A stretch of DNA of 64,000 nt from an uncultured Alphaproteobacteria bacterium. Lineage in GTDB: Bacteria > Pseudomonadota > Alphaproteobacteria > CAAHEQ01 > UBA3637. The translations under genes and the position numbers were made by a program. The notes beneath the pieces were generated by a model. It had not been told where the DNA came from. It saw nothing but the letters and a program-made list of their open reading frames with translations, and did no database searches. The stretch covers positions 62,001 through 126,000 of the forward strand of contig CAKPYH010000002.1 of the NCBI GenBank assembly GCA_934202735.1, written 5' to 3'. Positions 41,301-49,628 of this stretch are shown here, in pieces; position 1 is the first letter of the stretch, and every line of letters begins with the position of its first letter.

Positions 41301-42466
41301 ACGTCCTCCATTTCCAAAACACCATCACAGGATATATAGTCTCTGCCACACAAATTGCCAAGGGTGAAGGTCATACCCGGAATTCCCGGTGTCATGGGAT
41401 TGCAGTAAGAGGCATGTCCGATGTCAATAATCTTCACTTGATGATCGGTATCGGATACCAGGAAATTATCACGATGTATGTCATTGACATAGATGCCTAA
41501 ACGGGTAGCGTCCGGAATGACGCGGGTGTTAAAGGAATAAAAATCCAGATATTTGTTTTGATTGATACCGGTATGAAAAGGTTTTCCCGTTTCCAACCGA
41601 TATAAAGCGGCTTCCCGATTAAAATGATAGTATAAAATATCCGGTGCATTGGGGCAGTTATTCAACTTTAAATAAAATTCCAGCAGAGCATCTGAATAAG
41701 TTGAATCGGCCCGAATAGCCATATTTTCATGCTCTTTTCTGACACGATCATTATGTACACTCAAAAATTGATAAGGGGCCGTTTTCAAAATATAATTTTC
41801 ATTTTCGGCCTTGATTTGAAACACCATTTTACTGGAAAAAGGATTGCACAAAAAACGCACTTGAAATTTATGATCGCCCACCCGAACCGTAAAAGCACGT
41901 CCGCACTTTGCCGTGATTAACTCTTTCAAAAAAGCTGAACGGGCCCCAAAGTCAAACCAGTCAATTTTTTTAACGGCCGGAAAAGCCGTTTGAAAATCCG
42001 GTAAATGACATTCCAGTTTTTTAATTTGTTTGAATGTTTTGACAACTTTGGATACATTGATTTGTTTTAACAGGCTTTCAAAGCCGGCTGTATCTGCGAA
42101 TATGGTCGGTACCGTTCCGATGCGAATGGTTCCAAAGCGTTGTTCTAATGTCCACGGTGTCAGGTTCGGAAATACACGCACAATATCTTCAATCTTGGTT
42201 ATATGAGTAAAGTAAGCATTCATATAGTCCGTATAACTCGCCCGATAGGATTCAATCCAAGCCCGTTTTTTAGCTACTGTCGGAAAAGATTGAGTAATGG
42301 CCCGCCATGCCGGTTTATTATCACGCGGATTTGTAATCACGAGATCCAACCATGCTTTCATTTTTGTCGGATTGTGAACGATACGCGTCAGTGTGTCCGC
42401 CATGGTTTCGGTATTTTGCTGCTCATCACTGATCCATTTCAAAATAATGTTTTTGGATTTCCCCAT
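41297..42466 (-). CDS. Divergent kinase-like protein
   Basis: The 389-residue product matches no family I can name with certainty. Its C-terminal third has a kinase-like catalytic loop and metal motif (YVNDIHRDNFLVSDTDHQVK then IIDIGHAS), and a possible ATP-lysine in ENYILKTAPYQFL (~residue 228). The N-terminal ~200 residues are helical and basic. ATG 42466 has GGGGAGAC before it; a longer in-frame extension to 42697 runs antisense-style through the pyk gene and has an unnatural composition, so it is rejected. The gene is coupled to the PHP-GH77 gene and follows pyk by 47 nt. Confidence 0.7.
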   Translation of the reverse strand: MGKSKNIILKWISDEQQNTETMADTLTRIVHNPTKMKAWLDLVITNPRDNKPAWRAITQSFPTVAKKRAWIESYRASYTDYMNAYFTHITKIEDIVRVFPNLTPWTLEQRFGTIRIGTVPTIFADTAGFESLLKQINVSKVVKTFKQIKKLECHLPDFQTAFPAVKKIDWFDFGARSAFLKELITAKCGRAFTVRVGDHKFQVRFLCNPFSSKMVFQIKAENENYILKTAPYQFLSVHNDRVRKEHENMAIRADSTYSDALLEFYLKLNNCPNAPDILYYHFNREAALYRLETGKPFHTGINQNKYLDFYSFNTRVIPDATRLGIYVNDIHRDNFLVSDTDHQVKIIDIGHASYCNPMTPGIPGMTFTLGNLCGRDYISCDGVLEMEDV

Positions 42467-42513
42467 TTTATTGTCTCCCCGCATGGATACTGAATTGTTG
42501 TGTTTATACGGTT

Positions 42514-43929
42514 TCATTCCACAACGGTAATGTGCAGGATATTGGTTTTTCCCGTTTTTGCAAAGGGAATGCCGGCCGTGATAATGATTTCCTGTCCTTT
42601 TTGTGCCAGTTTCAAATCCTTTGCGATTTCTACGGCAATCGGAGATACCCCGATCATGTCTTTTAACTGACGTGTTTTTACCGGTACAACCCCCCATACT
42701 AAGGCTAACTTATCGGCTATTTTATTGTCGGGTGTTAAACCCAAAATAGGTACCGGTACCCGTTCACGAGCCGCCCGCAATGTGGTTTTTCCCGATATGG
42801 AATAAGTAGCAATACAGGCCGGATTATCCAAGACACGCAGTATATTTTTCATGCCGGCCGTAATGGCACTGGCGACCGTTTTATCCGGAGGAAGGGATTG
42901 TGCCTCCATGGCATGAGCATAGTAGGTATCCGCCTGAATGGTATCAATAATTTTACGCATGGTTGCAACGGCCTGTACCGGATATTTCCCGGCGGCTGTT
43001 TCGGCAGATAGCATGACGCAATCCGCCCCTTCATACACGGCGGTTGCTACATCTGATACTTCCGCACGTGTCGGAACAGGGGTTTGAATCATACTTTCCA
43101 ACATTTGAGTGGCTACAATGACGGGTTTACCGAACCGACGGCAGGTATCTACGATTTTGCGTTGCATAGCCGGTACTGTTTCAATGGGGCATTCTACGCC
43201 TAAATCACCGCGAGCCACCATAATGCCATCGGCTAAAGATACAATTTCTTCCAAGTGTGTCATGGCAGACGGTTTTTCAACCTTGACAATAATGCCGGCT
43301 CTTTTGCCGATCAGACGGCGGGCCAAGCGTACATCATCAGGTTGCTGAACAAAGGATAATCCAATCCAATCTACACCTAATTTCAGGGCAAATTTTAAAT
43401 CTTTTTTGTCTTTATCCGTTAAGGCTGAAATCGGTAAAAGAACATCAGGTAAATTGACACCTTTGTGATCGGAAAGGACGCCGCCTACCAAAACTTTTGT
43501 TTGAATAGAATCCTTGTCAACCTTTGTAATTTTAAGCCGAATTTGGCCGTCATTGAGCAAAAGCGACATGCCGTTTTTGGCAACCTTGTATATCTCGGGG
43601 TGGGGCAGGTTGACACGTTTGTTATCTCCGACAGCCGGATTCATGTCCAAACAAAAAGATTGCCCGACCTTTAAGACGACCGATCCGGATTGAAAATGTC
43701 CCACACGTAATTTCGGCCCTTGTAAATCTGCCAAGATACTAAAATGCCTGCCTTGTTTTTGAGCCAGTTTTCGGATTATCTGAAATCGTGCTTGATGCTC
43801 GGCATAGGTTCCGTGGCTGAAATTGATACGAAAGACATCTACCCCTGCTTTCATTAAAGAGCCGATTGTTTTGGCATCGCCCGAAGAAGGTCCTAAGGTC
43901 GCGACAATTTTCGTAAAAACCGGTTTCAT
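42514..43929 (-). CDS. pyk: Pyruvate kinase
   Basis: The 471-residue enzyme makes pyruvate and ATP from phosphoenolpyruvate. It has TKIVATLGPSS, FRINFSHG, the catalytic region GIIVKVEKPSAM, IMVARGDLGVE, TQMLESMI and SAETAAGKYPV. Length is typical. The galM-like gene ends 5 nt upstream. The product feeds PFOR (nifJ). Confidence 0.97.
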   Translation of the reverse strand: MKPVFTKIVATLGPSSGDAKTIGSLMKAGVDVFRINFSHGTYAEHQARFQIIRKLAQKQGRHFSILADLQGPKLRVGHFQSGSVVLKVGQSFCLDMNPAVGDNKRVNLPHPEIYKVAKNGMSLLLNDGQIRLKITKVDKDSIQTKVLVGGVLSDHKGVNLPDVLLPISALTDKDKKDLKFALKLGVDWIGLSFVQQPDDVRLARRLIGKRAGIIVKVEKPSAMTHLEEIVSLADGIMVARGDLGVECPIETVPAMQRKIVDTCRRFGKPVIVATQMLESMIQTPVPTRAEVSDVATAVYEGADCVMLSAETAAGKYPVQAVATMRKIIDTIQADTYYAHAMEAQSLPPDKTVASAITAGMKNILRVLDNPACIATYSISGKTTLRAARERVPVPILGLTPDNKIADKLALVWGVVPVKTRQLKDMIGVSPIAVEIAKDLKLAQKGQEIIITAGIPFAKTGKTNILHITVVE

Positions 43930-43934
43930 TTTCT

Positions 43935-44828
43935 TTACCCCTGTATTTTAAAAGTAATATGTCCGTTGAGTTTTTGCAAGGGACCGATACTGCGTATGCC
44001 GGTACCGATAACACCATCGGCCGCCAAATTGAACGCATTTGAAGCATGGGTTGTCGGTTCCAGACAAAAGAAATTTTTGCCCTTGGGAGAAAATAAAACA
44101 ACATGGTGAAATAAATCATTTGTCGTCATGTCAATACTGATATCCTTAGAGGGATACACGATTCGGGCTTGTTCTTCAAAGCCACCGAAACATGTATCAA
44201 AAACGGCATTTTTAAGTGCCCGTCCCCCGTTAAAGTTCCATGCCGCGGGGGTTGTGTATGGTTCGTCAAAAATCGGGTCGGTTTCATTACTCCACACGAC
44301 TTGCGACTTAAAGTTTAATTCAACATCTTTGTCTTTTACAAAAAACGGATGTATCCCTAAACCGCATGGCATGGGTAAGGGGGCCGGATTCATGACCGAC
44401 AGGTCAATGTCTAAATTACTCCCTTTCAGGCGGTATGTAATGTCGGCCGAATATGAAAACGGAAAACCGTGTTCTTTTTTGTCATGTTGCATACTCATCT
44501 TGATATGAGTATCGCTTTTGTCTGTGACGGACCAAGTGCTTTTCCATCCGTCTCCGTGAATAGGATCTTGGAAACCTGTATGATTTTTCGGTACTTTGCG
44601 TAAAATACCCCAGTAAGTAAAACTACCCCCGCGGATTCGGCCGCAATAGGGCAACATGGGAAACAAGGCCGTATTGTTCACATCGGCTTTACCCGTTTGC
44701 GTGTTATAAGGACGTAAAATATCATGAATGTTTCCATCTTTTTGATATCTTAAAAAAGATAAAGAAGCCCCCATTTCAGGTAAAACACCGATACTTATCC
44801 GATCGTTAGACAATATGATTTCTTGCAT
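43935..44828 (-). CDS. Aldose 1-epimerase family protein
   Basis: The 297-residue product has the galactose-mutarotase beta-sandwich pattern: YNTQTGKADVNNTALFPMLP with GRIRGGSFTYWG, the catalytic-type His in HTGFQDPIHGDGWKS and LGIHPFFVKD, and a late acidic FFCLEPTTHASNAFNL. It interconverts sugar anomers or acts on hexose phosphates. ATG 44828 has AAGGAAAGTAAA; ATG 44849 is in frame but overlaps the GGDEF gene. The genes on both sides are 1-5 nt away, so it is cotranscribed with pyk. Confidence 0.9.
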   Translation of the reverse strand: MQEIILSNDRISIGVLPEMGASLSFLRYQKDGNIHDILRPYNTQTGKADVNNTALFPMLPYCGRIRGGSFTYWGILRKVPKNHTGFQDPIHGDGWKSTWSVTDKSDTHIKMSMQHDKKEHGFPFSYSADITYRLKGSNLDIDLSVMNPAPLPMPCGLGIHPFFVKDKDVELNFKSQVVWSNETDPIFDEPYTTPAAWNFNGGRALKNAVFDTCFGGFEEQARIVYPSKDISIDMTTNDLFHHVVLFSPKGKNFFCLEPTTHASNAFNLAADGVIGTGIRSIGPLQKLNGHITFKIQG

Positions 44829-44829
44829 T

Positions 44830-45894
44830 TTACTTTCCTTTTTTGACATACTTTTTGGTGTGAAGTGTATCTTCTTTCGTTTCCGAATCGTTCAATGCCG
44901 ATAACATCAAGCCGTCAATTGTATCCTTCTCGGATTTCTTTTCCGATAAACCGAAACCGACCGATACGAATGACCCCCCCGTTTTTTTCAGGTTTTCACT
45001 TTGTATTTTATCTTTCAAGCGTTCGGCCAAAACCATGGCCTGCATGGCCGATGTTTCGGGTAAAATTATGGCAAATTCAACATCCCCGACACGACCGATA
45101 CAATCGGAGTCACGAATGTTGGCGCGACAAGTGGCAATCACTTTACGGATAATTTCATCACTAAAACCGGTAGAATCGCCGGCACTATGGAAGTAATCCA
45201 TTCTTAAAACTAAAATACTTAACTGACGTTTATATCGTATGGCGCGTTTTAATTCATGGGCCCCGGCATCCAGTAAAGCCTGACGATTCAAAACACCCGT
45301 CAATGGGTCAATCGTGGCCAAATAGCGCAGTTCTTCTTCCAGTTGTTTTCGTTTGGTAATGTCAAACCCGACCAATCGTATTTCTATGGGGTGTCCCGAA
45401 TCGTCATAAATAACCCGATTGGTCCATGAAATCCAGAAATGTTCGCCTGACTTTTTCGTGTTTTCGGTGTCGCACTCTATATATAATTTGGGATTGGTTA
45501 AGATACGTGTGATAATATTAGGGCGTAGCGTTGACAGTTTGTGTTGCAGTGGAAAAATGGTGCCGAAAGCGTCATGCCCGATCAATTCGTCAGCCGTATA
45601 ACCGAAGACCTCCAAAGCATAATCATTGGCATCTTTTACTTTGCCATCGGCATCAATGGAAACAATAATACTGCGCGCCGTCTCGGAAATAAAGGGTAAA
45701 AGGATATTATCACCCGCAGCATGTAAATCTGATAGTTCTTTATTGCGGGCAGCCAGTGTTTCCAACACGGCAGATATTTTTCGCTTCAAATGCTTGGACC
45801 GGTTGATAAATATCAGAGATACCACGACAAACAGGATTGTTGTTATCATAAAAAACATTGGGACAACAACAACGGGATCCATGGTTTGCAACAT
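44830..45894 (-). CDS. PAS-GGDEF membrane protein with degenerate GGDEF motif
   Basis: The ~354-residue product has one N-terminal membrane segment (~7-30), a short coiled coil, a PAS domain (IIVSIDADGKVKDANDYALEV...) and a GGDEF-type domain (ATIDPLTGVLNRQALLDAG). The signature is GRVGDVEFAIILPET: the GG(D/E)EF motif reads GDVEF, so two key positions are altered and diguanylate cyclase activity is doubtful. It may bind c-di-GMP/GTP or act as a regulator. ATG 45894 has AGGAGG. It heads the run galM-pyk-kinase-PHP/GH77-gapA. Confidence 0.87.
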   Translation of the reverse strand: MLQTMDPVVVVPMFFMITTILFVVVSLIFINRSKHLKRKISAVLETLAARNKELSDLHAAGDNILLPFISETARSIIVSIDADGKVKDANDYALEVFGYTADELIGHDAFGTIFPLQHKLSTLRPNIITRILTNPKLYIECDTENTKKSGEHFWISWTNRVIYDDSGHPIEIRLVGFDITKRKQLEEELRYLATIDPLTGVLNRQALLDAGAHELKRAIRYKRQLSILVLRMDYFHSAGDSTGFSDEIIRKVIATCRANIRDSDCIGRVGDVEFAIILPETSAMQAMVLAERLKDKIQSENLKKTGGSFVSVGFGLSEKKSEKDTIDGLMLSALNDSETKEDTLHTKKYVKKGK

Positions 45895-45975
45895 CAAAAA
45901 AACCTCCTGTTAATTCAAAATCAAGTTCAGATTACATTTTTTTTAAGCCAATGACAAGTAAAAAAGTGCTTTTTC

Positions 45976-46004
45976 TTGACTTTTTTTCAAAAATGGGTCA
46001 TAGT
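45976..46004 (+). promoter_or_regulatory. Likely promoter of the suf operon
   Basis: TTGACT (45976-45981) and CATAGT (45999-46004) with a 17-nt spacer, 24 nt before sufB. No IscR/SufR-type operator was recognised. Confidence 0.5.
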
Positions 46005-46028
46005 AGCCCCATAATTCAGAAGGACAAC

Positions 46029-47468
46029 ATGACACAAACAAATAAACAGGTACGCGAAATTGTTTCAGAAAAATATCGTTACGGCTTTGAAACGGCGGTG
46101 GATTCCGATGTGCTGCCCAAGGGGTTGAATGAAGATATTATCCGCATGATTTCGGCTAAAAAGCAAGAGCCTGATTGGTTGCTGGATTTTCGGTTGCGGG
46201 CTTATCGTCATTGGTTGACGTTGACGGAACCGCATTGGGGTAAGTTTTCATATACACCGATTGATTATCAAAACCTATATTATTATGCGGCTCCGCGTTC
46301 CAAACAAGTCAATTCGCTGGATGAAGTAGACCCAGAAGTCTTAAAAACCTATGAAAAATTGGGTATCCCTTTACAAGAGCAAAAGGTGTTGGCCGGTGTG
46401 GCGGTTGACGCTATTTTTGATAGTGTATCCGTGGCCACGACTTATCGGCGACAACTACAAGAAAAAGGCATTATTTTCTGCTCTATTTCCGAAGCCGTTC
46501 GTCATCATCCGGATTTAGTACGCCAATACTTGGGGTCGGTCGTACCTTATACGGATAACTTCTTCGCGTGTTTGAACAGTGCTGTTTTTTCGGACGGATC
46601 ATTTGTTTATATACCGCGTGGTGTGCGGGCTCCGTTGGAATTATCCAGTTATTTCCGTATCAATGCCAAAAACAGCGGACAATTTGAACGGACCCTGATT
46701 ATTGCCGAAGACGATTCGTATGTGAGTTATTTGGAAGGGTGTACCGCACCTCAACGTGACGAAAATCAATTACATGCGGCAATTGTGGAAATCATTGTTA
46801 AAGATCGGGCCGAAGTCAAGTATTCAACCGTACAAAATTGGTACCCCGGTGATGAAAATGGTCGGGGAGGTATTTATAATTTTGTAACTAAACGAGGGTT
46901 ATGCCTGAATCATGCAAAATTATCTTGGACCCAAGTAGAAACAGGATCGGCTATCACCTGGAAATATCCCAGTTGTATTTTAAAGGGAGATTACGCTGTC
47001 GGTGAGTTTTACTCGGTTGCTATGACAAACCACCGTCAGCAGGCCGATACCGGTACCAAGATGATACACCTGGGACGGTACACATCGTCCACGATTATAT
47101 CCAAAGGCATTTCGGCGGGGCATAGTGATAATACTTATCGTGGTCTGGTTCGGGTAGCCCCGGGCGCAACCTCGGCCCATAATGTATCCCGGTGTGATAG
47201 TTTGTTGATTGGAGATATGTGCGGGGCGCATACGATACCCGTGATGAAATGTGCCGATACAACCGGGGTGATAGAACACGAAGCCACCACATCAAAAATT
47301 TCGGAAGAACAAATGTTTTATGCAATGCAACGCGGCCTGACGGCCGAGCAAGCCGTGGGCTTAATTGTCAATGGCTTTTGTCGGGAAGTGATGCAAAAAC
47401 TGCCTATGGAATTTGCCATAGAAGCACAACGTTTAATCGGTATCAACCTGGAAGGAACAGTCGGATGA
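46029..47468 (+). CDS. sufB: Fe-S cluster assembly protein SufB
   Basis: The 479-residue scaffold protein of the SufBCD complex has the YKYGF-like KYRYGFETAVDSDVLPKGLNE start, KKQEPDWLLDFRLRAYRHW, FVYIPRGVRAPLELSSYFRI, YLEGCTAP and the C-terminal LIGDMCGAHTIPVM...TSKISEEQMFYAMQRG with conserved Cys. ATG 46029 follows AGAAGGACAAC; upstream in-frame codons have no Shine-Dalgarno and cross the promoter. Its stop overlaps the mazG-like gene (ATGA). Confidence 0.97.
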   Translation: MTQTNKQVREIVSEKYRYGFETAVDSDVLPKGLNEDIIRMISAKKQEPDWLLDFRLRAYRHWLTLTEPHWGKFSYTPIDYQNLYYYAAPRSKQVNSLDEVDPEVLKTYEKLGIPLQEQKVLAGVAVDAIFDSVSVATTYRRQLQEKGIIFCSISEAVRHHPDLVRQYLGSVVPYTDNFFACLNSAVFSDGSFVYIPRGVRAPLELSSYFRINAKNSGQFERTLIIAEDDSYVSYLEGCTAPQRDENQLHAAIVEIIVKDRAEVKYSTVQNWYPGDENGRGGIYNFVTKRGLCLNHAKLSWTQVETGSAITWKYPSCILKGDYAVGEFYSVAMTNHRQQADTGTKMIHLGRYTSSTIISKGISAGHSDNTYRGLVRVAPGATSAHNVSRCDSLLIGDMCGAHTIPVMKCADTTGVIEHEATTSKISEEQMFYAMQRGLTAEQAVGLIVNGFCREVMQKLPMEFAIEAQRLIGINLEGTVG

Positions 47469-47761
47469 GTCATTATAATTATATTCCCAAAGAAGTGTGC
47501 CAAAGGGCTTTGGAAAATTGGGGAAAAGATCGGCAAATGTTGCAGTTGTTTGAAGAATTAAGTGAATTGCAAAAAGAAGTGATTAAAAATATGAATCGGC
47601 GGAAAGATAATTTGGATGAAATTGCCGAAGAAGCCGCCGATGTTTTGATTATGATGGAGCAGTTATTGCACATATACGGTATTGCCGATAAAGTTCAAGA
47701 ACAAGCGGCCCGCAAAGTGCAGCGCTTAAAGGGTGTTTTGGGGATGGATACAACATGTTGA
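47465..47761 (+). CDS. MazG-like nucleotide pyrophosphohydrolase
   Basis: The 98-residue product has the all-alpha NTP-pyrophosphatase pattern EELSELQKEV followed by DEIAEEAADVLIMMEQLLHIYG (EExxE and ExxD metal ligands). Such small MazG/dUTPase-like enzymes hydrolyse (d)NTPs and are frequent in phages. Here it sits inside the suf operon, overlapping sufB by 4 nt and the P-loop gene by 7 nt. ATG 47465 is fixed by the coupling. Confidence 0.82.
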   Translation: MSHYNYIPKEVCQRALENWGKDRQMLQLFEELSELQKEVIKNMNRRKDNLDEIAEEAADVLIMMEQLLHIYGIADKVQEQAARKVQRLKGVLGMDTTC

Positions 47762-48300
47762 TTGTCAACTTGTTTGCAGGGCCGGGTGCCGGTAAATCTA
47801 CCATAGCGGCGTATGTTTTTGCCCGCTTGAAAATGGCAGGCGTGAACTGCGAACTGGCTCCGGAATTTGCTAAAGATAAAGTGTGGGAACACAATCAAAC
47901 GGCTTTGGATAATCAAATTTATGTGTTCGCAAAGCAGTATTACCGCATCACACGATGTGCCGATCAGGTAGATGTCGTGATTACGGATTCGCCGGTGGCA
48001 CTGTCGGCATTGTATAACCGGGATCCGGACCTGAACAAACCCTTGGGGGATATGATACGCATTGTCAACGGCCGATATGATATGTTGAATTATTTTGTCA
48101 ACCGTGTCAAACCGTACAATCCCGCTGGTCGGTTGCAAACCGAACAACAAGCCCGAGAAATGGATGTGCGTGTTAAAGACTTGATGTCCGGATTAGATAT
48201 GCCTTATCGGGTGATTGACGGTGATTTACAATCGGCCGATAAAATTGTATGTGATGTGTTATCGTATTTGGAGAAAAAAAATGGCATTGTTAGAAATTAA
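47755..48300 (+). CDS. P-loop nucleotide kinase-like protein (phage-type)
   Basis: The 181-residue product begins MLIVNLFAGPGAGKSTIAAY with a Walker A GPGAGKST and has VVITDSPVALSAL as a Walker B/DxS-type motif. It resembles the small AAA/deoxynucleoside-kinase-like ATPases common in phage genomes. The target is unknown; pairing with MazG suggests nucleotide metabolism. It overlaps the mazG-like gene by 7 nt and sufC by 20 nt, so it is fully embedded in the suf transcript. Confidence 0.8.
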   Translation: MLIVNLFAGPGAGKSTIAAYVFARLKMAGVNCELAPEFAKDKVWEHNQTALDNQIYVFAKQYYRITRCADQVDVVITDSPVALSALYNRDPDLNKPLGDMIRIVNGRYDMLNYFVNRVKPYNPAGRLQTEQQAREMDVRVKDLMSGLDMPYRVIDGDLQSADKIVCDVLSYLEKKNGIVRN

Positions 48301-49024
48301 AAATTTGTGCGCCTGTGTGGGAGATAAGCCGATTTTGAAAGATTTTTCAATGACAATCGGGGCCGGAGAAGTCCATGCAATTATGGGGCCGAATGGATCG
48401 GGTAAAAGTACTTTGTCCAACGTGATTGCCGGTCATCCGGCCTATCGGGTGACGGGGGGCAGTATCCTTTTTAAGGGGCAGGATTTATTGACTATGACAC
48501 CGGATGAACGAGCCAATTCGGGTGTCTTTTTGGCTTTTCAAACACCGATAGAATTGCCGGGTGTCGGTACGGCCTTATTCTTGAAAACAGCCCTGAATGC
48601 CAAACGTAAATTTTTGGGACTGCCGGAGTTAGATGCCGTTCAATTTATGAAGCGGTTAAAAGTGCGGGCTCAAGCCCTTCATATCGGTGATGAAATGCTT
48701 AAACGTTCCGTCAATGTCGGTTTTTCGGGCGGTGAAAAAAAGAAAATGGAAACTTTCCAAATGGCATTTTTGGAACCGGAATTTTGTATTTTAGATGAAA
48801 TGGATGCCGGATTGGATATTGATGCTCTGCGAACTGTGTCCGATGCCGTGAATGTTATGCGGGATAACAATCGTTCTTTTTTGTTGATCACACATTATCA
48901 ACGCTTGTTGGAATATATACCCCCTGATGTTATCCATGTGATGGTAGACGGGCATGTGGTGGAAATCGGCGATAAAAGTTTGGCTTTGAAATTGGAAGAA
49001 ACCGGATATGACATCTATCGCTAA
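48281..49024 (+). CDS. sufC: Fe-S cluster assembly ATPase SufC
   Basis: The 247-residue ABC-type ATPase has MGPNGSGKST (Walker A), a Q-loop LAFQTPIELPG, the SufC-type signature NVGFSGGEKKKMET and FCILDEMDAGLDIDALR. It drives the SufBCD scaffold. ATG 48281 has TTTGGAGAAAAAAA and gives the family N-terminus MALLEIKNL. It overlaps sufD by 17 nt. Confidence 0.97.
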   Translation: MALLEIKNLCACVGDKPILKDFSMTIGAGEVHAIMGPNGSGKSTLSNVIAGHPAYRVTGGSILFKGQDLLTMTPDERANSGVFLAFQTPIELPGVGTALFLKTALNAKRKFLGLPELDAVQFMKRLKVRAQALHIGDEMLKRSVNVGFSGGEKKKMETFQMAFLEPEFCILDEMDAGLDIDALRTVSDAVNVMRDNNRSFLLITHYQRLLEYIPPDVIHVMVDGHVVEIGDKSLALKLEETGYDIYR

Positions 49025-49628
49025 CATTTGTCGTTTGAACCTGAATGGTCAAATAACCGAACGTACGACCGATGATTCCGTGTGGGAGATTACCGTTCCG
49101 GCGGGTGGACGTGCCGAATTGTCTGCTTTGGCTTTTCGGGGTCCCATTCGCACACGCATTATTTTAGCCGGACCCGGGGCTTCATGCCTGGTGAAGTGCA
49201 TTTATTTGGCCGCAGGACAAGATAAAATCAATCTGGATTTTGATATTATACATCAATCGGGTCGTACTCAGGCGGATCAACTGGTTCGGGGCATAGCTAC
49301 CGATCAGGCCCGTGTGCATTTTGCCGGTGTGATTCGGATACCGCGGGATTCGCAAAAATGCGATTCGGCCCAAAATCATCGGGGCGTGGTCTTGACGGAC
49401 GGGGCGTTGATTTCGGCGATTCCCGAATTGGAAATTTTTGCCGATGATGTCAAATGTGCCCATGGATCGGCTATCGGTCCCATGAATGCCTATCATTTAT
49501 TTTACTTGATGTCGCGCGGTATTTCGGAACAAACGGCGCGGGCTTTGTTGTTGCACGCTTTTGTGCAAGATGCTTTGGATCCCGCTTTTTCGGGGCGAAC
49601 CGATGAATGGATGGAGAAATATGTTTAA
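49008..49628 (+). CDS. sufD: SufD, short form
   Basis: The 206-residue product keeps the C-terminal half of SufD: the beta-helix part (RTRIILAGPGASCLVKCIYL) and the conserved end IFADDVKCAHGSAIGPMNAYHLFYLMSRGI. Typical SufD has about 400-440 residues, so the N-terminal region is missing with no upstream remnant in frame. It overlaps sufC and sufS, so the short form looks intended rather than broken. The conserved His and Cys of the SufB-SufD interface (KCAHG) are present. Confidence 0.88.
   Translation: MTSIANICRLNLNGQITERTTDDSVWEITVPAGGRAELSALAFRGPIRTRIILAGPGASCLVKCIYLAAGQDKINLDFDIIHQSGRTQADQLVRGIATDQARVHFAGVIRIPRDSQKCDSAQNHRGVVLTDGALISAIPELEIFADDVKCAHGSAIGPMNAYHLFYLMSRGISEQTARALLLHAFVQDALDPAFSGRTDEWMEKYV

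Noticed and set aside
42467..42697. N-terminal extension of the kinase-like protein
   Set aside because: It lies over the pyk 3' end in another frame, has an odd Cys/His/Arg-rich composition and no Shine-Dalgarno, while GGGGAGAC precedes ATG 42466.
45858..46028. N-terminal extension of SufB
   Set aside because: It runs through the promoter region and the start of the divergent GGDEF gene. ATG 46029 has a good Shine-Dalgarno and the family N-terminus.
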